Shown: positions 58,762 through 64,000 of the stretch, one piece after another
Position numbering within the stretch: the first letter of the stretch is position 1
Layout: every line of letters begins with the position of its first letter
DNA from: Flavobacteriales bacterium
GTDB taxonomy: Bacteria; Bacteroidota; Bacteroidia; Flavobacteriales_F; PHOS-HE28
Length of the DNA stretch: 64,000 nt
NCBI GenBank assembly: GCA_016705545.1
Contig: JADIYA010000001.1
Location: 248,001 to 312,000, forward strand
Direction: 5' to 3'
Position numbers and translations under genes: made by a program
The notes under the pieces: generated by a model
Databases searched by the model: none
What the model was told of the DNA's origin: nothing
What the model saw: only the letters and a program-made list of their open reading frames with translations

Positions 58762-59976
58762 GTGAAGTACATCGTGCTCGCTATCCCGGCCTTCTTCATG
58801 CTCATGGCCATCGAGCTGGCGTGGAGCGCGTATGCGAATAGGAAGGTGTACCGCTTCAACGACTTCGTGGCGAACCTCGGCTGCGGCATCGGCTCGCAAG
58901 TGGTGGGCGCCTTCACCAAGACGGGCATCCTCGCCCTCTACCTGGCCGTGTACGACCATGGGCGGCTCTTCACCCTGCCCAGCACACCGCTCACCTGGCT
59001 GCTGGCATTCCTTCTCGTGGACCTGATGTACTACTGGTTCCATCGGCTCAGCCACGAAGTCAACTTCCTCTGGGCCGCGCACATCGTGCATCATCAGAGC
59101 GAAGAGTATAACCTGAGCGTGGCACTACGGCAGAGCTGGTGGCAAGGGCTCTTCAGCTTCTGGTTCTATGTGCCCATCGCGCTGCTCGGCGTGCATCCCA
59201 TGGTGATCGTCTCCGTAGCCGCGATCAATACGCTGTACCAGTTCTGGATCCACACCAAGGCCATCGATCGCATGGGGCCTTTCGAGTGGCTCTTCAACAC
59301 GCCGAGCCACCACCGTGTGCACCACGGCAGTGATCCGAAGTACATCGACCGCAATCACGCTGGCACGCTCATCATCTGGGACAAGCTCTTCGGCACCTTC
59401 AAGCGCGAGGAGGAGGAGCCGGTGTACGGAATCACCTCGCCGTTGCGGAGCTGGGACCCGCTCACCGCCAACTTCCACTATTGGGGCGAGCTCTTCCGCA
59501 TGGCGCACCGCTGCCGCAGCCTGAAGGATAAAGTGCTGGTATTCATCAAGCCCCCGGGCTGGAGGCCCGCCTATCTCGGCGGCTTCGATGGCCCCAAGGC
59601 AAAGGATTCCACCACCTACCGCAAGTTCGATACGCGTGTGAGCAACGCGGTGAACGGATACGTCGCTGTGCAATTCGCGCTCCTGCTCTTGGTCACGAGC
59701 TATTTCCTTTTCCAGCAGGACAAGCTGAGCATGCTGGCGCAATGGACCACGGCCGCGTTGATCGGCTGGTGGGTGATGAACCTGGGCGTGCTGCTCGAGG
59801 CGCATCGCTGGGCGGTCCGCAGCGAGATCGGGCGGGTAGTGCTGCTGGGCCTCGCGATCGCATTGGTCCTCCCCATCGCACCCTCGCCGTGGAGCCTGAT
59901 CGTCGCCGGAACCATCACATCGCTCTCGCTGCTGCATGTATTGCTGGTGATGCGCACCAAACAACCGGCATCGTGA
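58762..59976 (+). CDS. Sterol desaturase/fatty acid hydroxylase family protein
   Basis: 404 aa from GTG. Di-iron membrane oxygenase with histidine motifs HRLSHE, HIVHHQSEEYN and 'TPSHHRVHHGSD'. About eight membrane helices; the N-terminal half holds the active site. The C-terminal ~120 residues add extra helices not needed for catalysis, a common extension in Bacteroidota. The lipid substrate is unknown. The next gene's GTG overlaps its stop. Confidence 0.88.
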   Translation: MKYIVLAIPAFFMLMAIELAWSAYANRKVYRFNDFVANLGCGIGSQVVGAFTKTGILALYLAVYDHGRLFTLPSTPLTWLLAFLLVDLMYYWFHRLSHEVNFLWAAHIVHHQSEEYNLSVALRQSWWQGLFSFWFYVPIALLGVHPMVIVSVAAINTLYQFWIHTKAIDRMGPFEWLFNTPSHHRVHHGSDPKYIDRNHAGTLIIWDKLFGTFKREEEEPVYGITSPLRSWDPLTANFHYWGELFRMAHRCRSLKDKVLVFIKPPGWRPAYLGGFDGPKAKDSTTYRKFDTRVSNAVNGYVAVQFALLLLVTSYFLFQQDKLSMLAQWTTAALIGWWVMNLGVLLEAHRWAVRSEIGRVVLLGLAIALVLPIAPSPWSLIVAGTITSLSLLHVLLVMRTKQPAS

Positions 59977-60503
59977 TCGTGCTCCCCATTCCCTCGTTGG
60001 CGGGCCTCACCACCGAACGCCTCCGGTTCCGGCCACTATCGCTGACCGATGCCGATTGGTGGATGGGCTATCTGAATGACGCCGAAGCGATCCGCTTCAT
60101 GCCTTTCACCGTGGGCAGCAGGAACGACTGCATGACCATGATCCAACGCTCCCTCGACCGGTACGCGGCGGATGGCAGCGGCCTCCACGTCGTCAGCCTG
60201 AAGGAATCCAGCGTCCCGATCGGCCAATGCGGGCTGCTCACCCAGGTGGTGGATGGCATCGATGAACTGGAAATCGGCTACCATTTGCTGCCGCAGCATT
60301 GGGGGCACGGCTTTGCCACGGAAGCGGCCGTTGCATGCAAACGGTTCGCATATGAGCATCGGCTCGCGGCCTCGGTGATATCGCTGATCGATGCCGGCAA
60401 CCTCCGTAGCCAGCTGGTGGCCCACCGGAATGGCATGCTACCGGAGAAGCGCTCGGAGCACCGTGGCGTGGAAGCAATCGTGTTCCGCGCATCGCTGCTT
60501 TGA
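59973..60503 (+). CDS. GNAT N-acetyltransferase (RimJ/RimL-like)
   Basis: 176 aa starting from GTG at 59973, which overlaps the desaturase stop (GTGA). Acetyl-CoA-dependent transferase. 'TERLRFRPLSLTDADWWMGYLNDAEAIRFMP' is the typical RimJ/L-like opening and 'IGYHLLPQHWGHGFATEAAVACKRFAYE' the acetyl-CoA-binding motif. Only an ATG-less start supports the whole domain; a start further upstream would lie inside the desaturase. Confidence 0.85.
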   Translation: MIVLPIPSLAGLTTERLRFRPLSLTDADWWMGYLNDAEAIRFMPFTVGSRNDCMTMIQRSLDRYAADGSGLHVVSLKESSVPIGQCGLLTQVVDGIDELEIGYHLLPQHWGHGFATEAAVACKRFAYEHRLAASVISLIDAGNLRSQLVAHRNGMLPEKRSEHRGVEAIVFRASLL

Positions 60504-60556
60504 AGCCAAAGAGTGCTGTTCAACCGTCACGGGTGGTCGACATTGAATCGGGCAGC

Positions 60557-60564
60557 TACCTTTC
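60557..60564 (+). promoter_or_regulatory. -7-like element for the M28 peptidase gene
   Basis: TACCTTTC followed by G, a near match, 18 nt before the ATG. Confidence 0.4.
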
Positions 60565-60582
60565 GTCTCCTACCCTGTTGCC

Positions 60583-62364
60583 ATGACACGCTCCTTGCTC
60601 CTGTTCACCGCGCTGCTTCCGGCGCTCTCATCTGCTCAGTTCACCAACATCAGCTGCACGGATGCGGAGGCGCTGCAGGCCATGAAGGGCCAGCACGACC
60701 CGGCGGATTATGCCGCATCGATGGTGATTGATGATCCGGAGGAGATCATCTGCGCGCTGCGCACTGCAGTGAACAGCGATTCCCTGAGAGCGCACCTCGA
60801 TCGCATCGTCTCCTTCGGAACGCGACACACGTACAGCGATACGTTGAGCGCAACCACCGGGATCGGGGCCGCCAGGCGCTGGGTCATGTCCAAGCTCCAG
60901 CAATGGAGCACGTTGAATGAGGACCGCTTGCTGCCATCCTACATCCGCTTCGATTACGCGAACGAGCCCCTCAACTGCGGCAGCGGACAGGATTGGCGCA
61001 ACGTGATCGCTGTGCTTCCGGGATCGAGCACGGTCAATCATCGTGTGATCATCATCGAGGCGCACCTGGACAGCCGCTGCGCCGACAACTGCGATCCCGA
61101 TTGCGATGCGCAAGGCGCTGAGGACAACGGCAGCGGCAGCGCCCTGGTGCTGGAGCTTGCGCGCGTGATGAGCCGCTACACCTTCCCGCACACGCTCGTG
61201 TTCATGCTCACCACCGGCGAAGAGCATGGTCTGCTGGGCGCACGCGCCATGGCGCAGTTCTGCCAGCAGCAATCGATCGCGATCAAGGGCGTGCTCAACA
61301 ACGACATCGTAGGCGGCATCCTCTGCGGCGAAACAGCTTCGCCGCCCGGCTGCGGCGTGGTGAATGAGGTGGACAGCCTGCAATTCCGGGTCTTCTCGCA
61401 TACGGCGTCACGTGGACTTGCGCGCATGATCCGCCTCAGCTACGACGAGAAGCTGGGCGGTGCCGTGCCGGTGCCCACACTCATCAGCGTGATGGACCGG
61501 GAGGACCGGGTGGGCCGGGGCAGCGACCACATCCCCTTTCGAGAAGCGGGCTGGCCAGCCGTGCGCTTCACCGCCGCCAATGAGCACGGCGATGGCGACC
61601 CCAGTGAGGAAGGCTACGACGACCGCCAGCATACCAGTGACGACATCCTCGGACTCGATCTCAACGGCGATGGCACGCTCGATACGCTCTTCGTGGACTT
61701 CAACTACCTCGCTCGCAATGCGGTGATCAACGGTGCTTCGGCCACCTTGCTGGCCCATGGGCCGGACATGCCTACTTTCAACCTGCTCGACGAGCCCACT
61801 GGACTGCGCGCGCAGATCACCGGCCAGCCCGAGCACGTGGCCTTCCGCATCGGTGTGCGCGGAACCCAGAGCACCGGTGACTTCGAATCGGTGTACCGCA
61901 CCACGCAAACGAGCTACCTCGTTCCCAATCTGCAATCGCCCGGCGTCTATTATGTGAGCGTGGCCGGCATCGACGCCCAGGGGATCACGAGCATTTTCAC
62001 AGCCGAGCAGGTGCGCGCCAACGATGCCGCAACGCCGCAAGCACCGGTGGATGAACTTCCTTATGGATTGGCTTGCTTGCCCATCGGCATGGCGGAATCG
62101 CGCGATGCGCTGCACGTGATCGTCGCCATGCCTAATCCATTCCGCGCGCGAACAGAGCTTCACATCGATCGGGCCCTATCAGGAAACGCTGAGCTTCTGG
62201 TGCACGATGGGCGCGGACGAATGGTGCTCCGGCAACCGATCGGCGCAGGTGACGCGGGCCGCATCATCTCATTGCGCACTGATTTGAGCGCGGGGCTCTA
62301 CCGATGCACGCTGATGGAGCACGGGCGCGCGATCGCCGCGACCAAGCTCATTGCCCTGGACTAG
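60583..62364 (+). CDS. M28 family metallopeptidase with T9SS sorting domain
   Basis: 593 aa. Signal peptide (ends SSAQ). The M28 catalytic domain (~85-400) shows zinc-binding 'IIEAHLDSR', 'GAEDNGSGSALVLELARVM', catalytic Glu in 'LTTGEEHGLLGARAM', and a further ligand in 'DHIPFREAGWPAVRF'. A fibronectin-like beta domain (~410-500) precedes a C-terminal sorting domain ('MPNPFRARTELHI', 'LSAGLYRCTLME'). It is a secreted aminopeptidase. The stop shares CTAG with the convergent anti-sigma-like gene. Confidence 0.93.
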   Translation: MTRSLLLFTALLPALSSAQFTNISCTDAEALQAMKGQHDPADYAASMVIDDPEEIICALRTAVNSDSLRAHLDRIVSFGTRHTYSDTLSATTGIGAARRWVMSKLQQWSTLNEDRLLPSYIRFDYANEPLNCGSGQDWRNVIAVLPGSSTVNHRVIIIEAHLDSRCADNCDPDCDAQGAEDNGSGSALVLELARVMSRYTFPHTLVFMLTTGEEHGLLGARAMAQFCQQQSIAIKGVLNNDIVGGILCGETASPPGCGVVNEVDSLQFRVFSHTASRGLARMIRLSYDEKLGGAVPVPTLISVMDREDRVGRGSDHIPFREAGWPAVRFTAANEHGDGDPSEEGYDDRQHTSDDILGLDLNGDGTLDTLFVDFNYLARNAVINGASATLLAHGPDMPTFNLLDEPTGLRAQITGQPEHVAFRIGVRGTQSTGDFESVYRTTQTSYLVPNLQSPGVYYVSVAGIDAQGITSIFTAEQVRANDAATPQAPVDELPYGLACLPIGMAESRDALHVIVAMPNPFRARTELHIDRALSGNAELLVHDGRGRMVLRQPIGAGDAGRIISLRTDLSAGLYRCTLMEHGRAIAATKLIALD

Positions 62365-63464
62365 AAACGGCCAAGCCTCGTGCTTGCATCTTCAGCGTAG
62401 AAGCCCCCTTGCGCCGCGATCCGCGCGAAGGCCTCGCGCGCCGCATCGCGCTCGCCGAGCTTCTCCAGCGTGAGCGCGTGGTACCAGGCGGCCTCTTCGT
62501 CGAAGACATCAACCGGATGCACGGCCGCGCGATGGAGCAGCACGCGTGCGCGCGGATGCATCCCCAGGTTATAGCTGCAAAGGCCCGCATAGAAGAGCGC
62601 GTTGGCATCGTCGGGGTACTGCGACAGCACGAAGCGCAGGTCGTCGAGGCAGCCCTTGTGGTCGTTCTGAACGAACCGGCCCAGCGCATCGTCCATGAAG
62701 CCCAGGTAGGTCATCATCACAGGTTTGTCAGCCGCGCGGGCCGAACCCGCATCGGCGAAACGCGCGGCAACTCCGGCATCGGATAATGCGAGCACGGGAT
62801 CGGCCGTGTACAGCTCCTTCGGGTGGATGAGCTTCAAGTCGTGCAGGAACACGAGTTGCCGCGAAGCCTTCGCCTTGCGCACCACCAGTGGCTCTGCCGC
62901 TTCCGCGCCGCGTTCGATGACGACCTCTCGCGGCGCCATCGGCTCAATGCTCCCCTCGCGCTCCAATCGCCTAGCGGGTTCGGCCAACCGCTGCAGCGCC
63001 GCCGGATTCACGTGCAGCGCCAGCGGCTCGTGACCGATGCGCAGCGATTCGGGCTGCTCCGATGCAGCAGCGATCTCCTCCGCGCGCATGGGCTCCATCG
63101 GTGCGGCTTCACGGATGGCACGATCCGACGCGGAGCCCGCAATGGCCTTCTCTTCCATCGGTACCGGCCAGTAATGCCAAATGGCCAGCAATGCGATCAC
63201 GGCGGTTGCGCCTGCCCACCACCATCGCGCAACCGCACCTCCCGCACGCGGCCGCAGGGCATCCAACTCCTTCAGGCCAGCTGCGGCACCCGGCATGCAC
63301 AAGCCGTCCACCGCATCGCGCACAAGTGCATCGGCCTCGATATGCTCCTCCACGGCGCGCCGGCGCCCGGGGTCGAGGCGGCCTTCGGCATAAGCCTGCA
63401 ATTCATCGCGCGAGAGCGGGCGGCGCGGGGCGAAGGGATCCGTATCAAGCGTTCTGGTCGGCAT
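62361..63464 (-). CDS. Anti-sigma-like membrane protein with TPR-like C-terminus
   Basis: 367 aa. Cytoplasmic head (~1-78) with 'LSRDELQAYAEGRLDPGRRRAVEEHIEADALVRDAVDGL', an anti-sigma/zf-like opening, then a membrane helix at ~80-100. A Pro/Ala/Glu-rich middle follows, and the C-terminal ~110 residues form TPR-like helices ('ALFYAGLCSYNLGMHPRARVLLHRA'). It overlaps the upstream sigma gene by 20 nt. Such pairs often sense envelope state in Bacteroidota; here the ligand is unknown. Confidence 0.8.
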   Translation of the reverse strand: MPTRTLDTDPFAPRRPLSRDELQAYAEGRLDPGRRRAVEEHIEADALVRDAVDGLCMPGAAAGLKELDALRPRAGGAVARWWWAGATAVIALLAIWHYWPVPMEEKAIAGSASDRAIREAAPMEPMRAEEIAAASEQPESLRIGHEPLALHVNPAALQRLAEPARRLEREGSIEPMAPREVVIERGAEAAEPLVVRKAKASRQLVFLHDLKLIHPKELYTADPVLALSDAGVAARFADAGSARAADKPVMMTYLGFMDDALGRFVQNDHKGCLDDLRFVLSQYPDDANALFYAGLCSYNLGMHPRARVLLHRAAVHPVDVFDEEAAWYHALTLEKLGERDAAREAFARIAAQGGFYAEDASTRLGRF

Positions 63465-64000
63465 GGCGAAGGAGCATGAGGCGCAGGTTGCGGCGGCCGT
63501 TCTGGAGGTGGCTGCGGACCTGCTCGATGGTGAAGCCCGTGCGGGCGGAGGTCTCGTGGTAGCTCAAGCGTTCAAGGTGGAAGTGGTTGATGCAGTCCCG
63601 CTGCGCATCATTGAGCCGTGCGATGGCGGCTTCGAGCTGCAGCAAGGGGGCTTCGCGCAGTACGGCATCTTCGGCGGTGTCGCTGATCAAGTCTTCCAAG
63701 TGCGCATCATCCAAGCGGGCATGGCGCCCTTCGCCGCGCAGGCTGATCAGGCAGCGGTTGCGCATCACGGTATGCACCCACGGACGGAAGTGCTCGACCT
63801 GATGCTTGGCAAGCAGTTGCGGCAATGATGCGAAGAGCTCCACCACTTGATCCTTGGCGCGATCGGGATCCTTCAGGTATTTCATGCCCACGCCGAAGAG
63901 CAGGTGCGCATAGCGGTCCCAGAGGGCAGCCAACGAAGGCTGGTGCCCGCCCTTGAAGGCGAGCACCAGATCCTCGTCCGTGCCTTGTGCGGCGGCTCTT
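63445..64000 (-). CDS. ECF sigma factor (5' end outside window)
   Basis: At least 185 codons are visible. Region 2 contains 'AKDQVVELFASL' and 'HFRPWVHTVMRNRCLISLRG'; region 4 contains 'LSYHETSARTGFTIEQVRSHLQNGRRNLRLML'. A GTG at 63966 could begin a frame, but the reading continues upstream through 'AAQGTDEDLVLAF' to the window end, which matches the usual ECF start region, so the true start is outside. Partner of the TPR anti-sigma-like gene. Confidence 0.85.
   Translation of the reverse strand, partial: RAAAQGTDEDLVLAFKGGHQPSLAALWDRYAHLLFGVGMKYLKDPDRAKDQVVELFASLPQLLAKHQVEHFRPWVHTVMRNRCLISLRGEGRHARLDDAHLEDLISDTAEDAVLREAPLLQLEAAIARLNDAQRDCINHFHLERLSYHETSARTGFTIEQVRSHLQNGRRNLRLMLLRHADQNA

Noticed and set aside
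1..64000. Mobile elements, prophage, toxin-antitoxin or defence island
   Set aside because: No transposase, integrase, terminase, restriction enzyme, Cas or toxin-like gene was recognised in any frame.

Overview
The window is 64 kb of a GC-rich (roughly 60 to 65 % by eye) bacterial chromosome with the hallmarks of Bacteroidota. It has five proteins ending in type IX secretion (T9SS) sorting domains, a TonB-dependent receptor with a CarboxypepD_reg-like domain paired with a DUF4249 lipoprotein, a DUF2279 protein, many 'TAnnTTTG'-like promoter elements and few Shine-Dalgarno sequences. A high-GC Flavobacteriales lineage of the kind recovered from wastewater or freshwater metagenomes is my best guess (inference). 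I see no transposase, integrase, phage gene or CRISPR array.

Layout. 1-10.8 kb: end of a T9SS cargo protein, M1 aminopeptidase, tRNA-Pro, TonB receptor + DUF4249, trxB, two secreted proteins, rnpB, an Smr protein and a secreted protein with two TonB-C-like domains. 10.8-17.7 kb: a tightly coupled minus-strand operon running ECF sigma - crtI - crtB - idi - folE - photolyase - two 53-aa paralogues - SRPBCC - crtZ, preceded by an AT-rich control region; I read it as a carotenoid/photoprotection regulon. 17.8-25.3 kb: a membrane protein, two tRNA-Val genes, folC, an ExbB-ExbD-TonB-like system, a Glu/Leu-type dehydrogenase and anmK. 25.4-33.1 kb: dapF, mltG, a frameshifted phosphohexomutase, DUF2279, NUDIX, efp, an lpxD-like gene and a GAF-PP2C phosphatase. 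33.1-38.0 kb: a polysaccharide export set (O-antigen ligase-like, two Wzz-like proteins, flippase). 38.1-47.6 kb: an ECF sigma factor coupled to a membrane protein that ends in a predicted outer-membrane barrel, two tandem Cys-rich T9SS proteins, hutU, a lower-GC T9SS protein and a DUF5522 protein. 47.8-64 kb: a LysM glucosaminidase, truncated haemoglobin, a TrkA/TrkH potassium uptake pair, a large membrane-anchored propeller-like protein, rnhB, a glycosyltransferase, pheT, a sterol desaturase, GNAT, an M28 peptidase with T9SS tail, and a third ECF sigma with its anti-sigma-like partner, cut by the window end.

Most genes are housekeeping or envelope functions. The parts least explained by known families are the duplicated 53-aa proteins inside the carotenoid operon, the sigma/barrel fusion pair, the paired Cys-rich repeat proteins and recurring heptanucleotide repeat tracts in intergenic DNA. 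Two structural habits recur: promoter -7 elements lie only about 4 to 30 nt from start codons, and convergent genes overlap at their stop codons.
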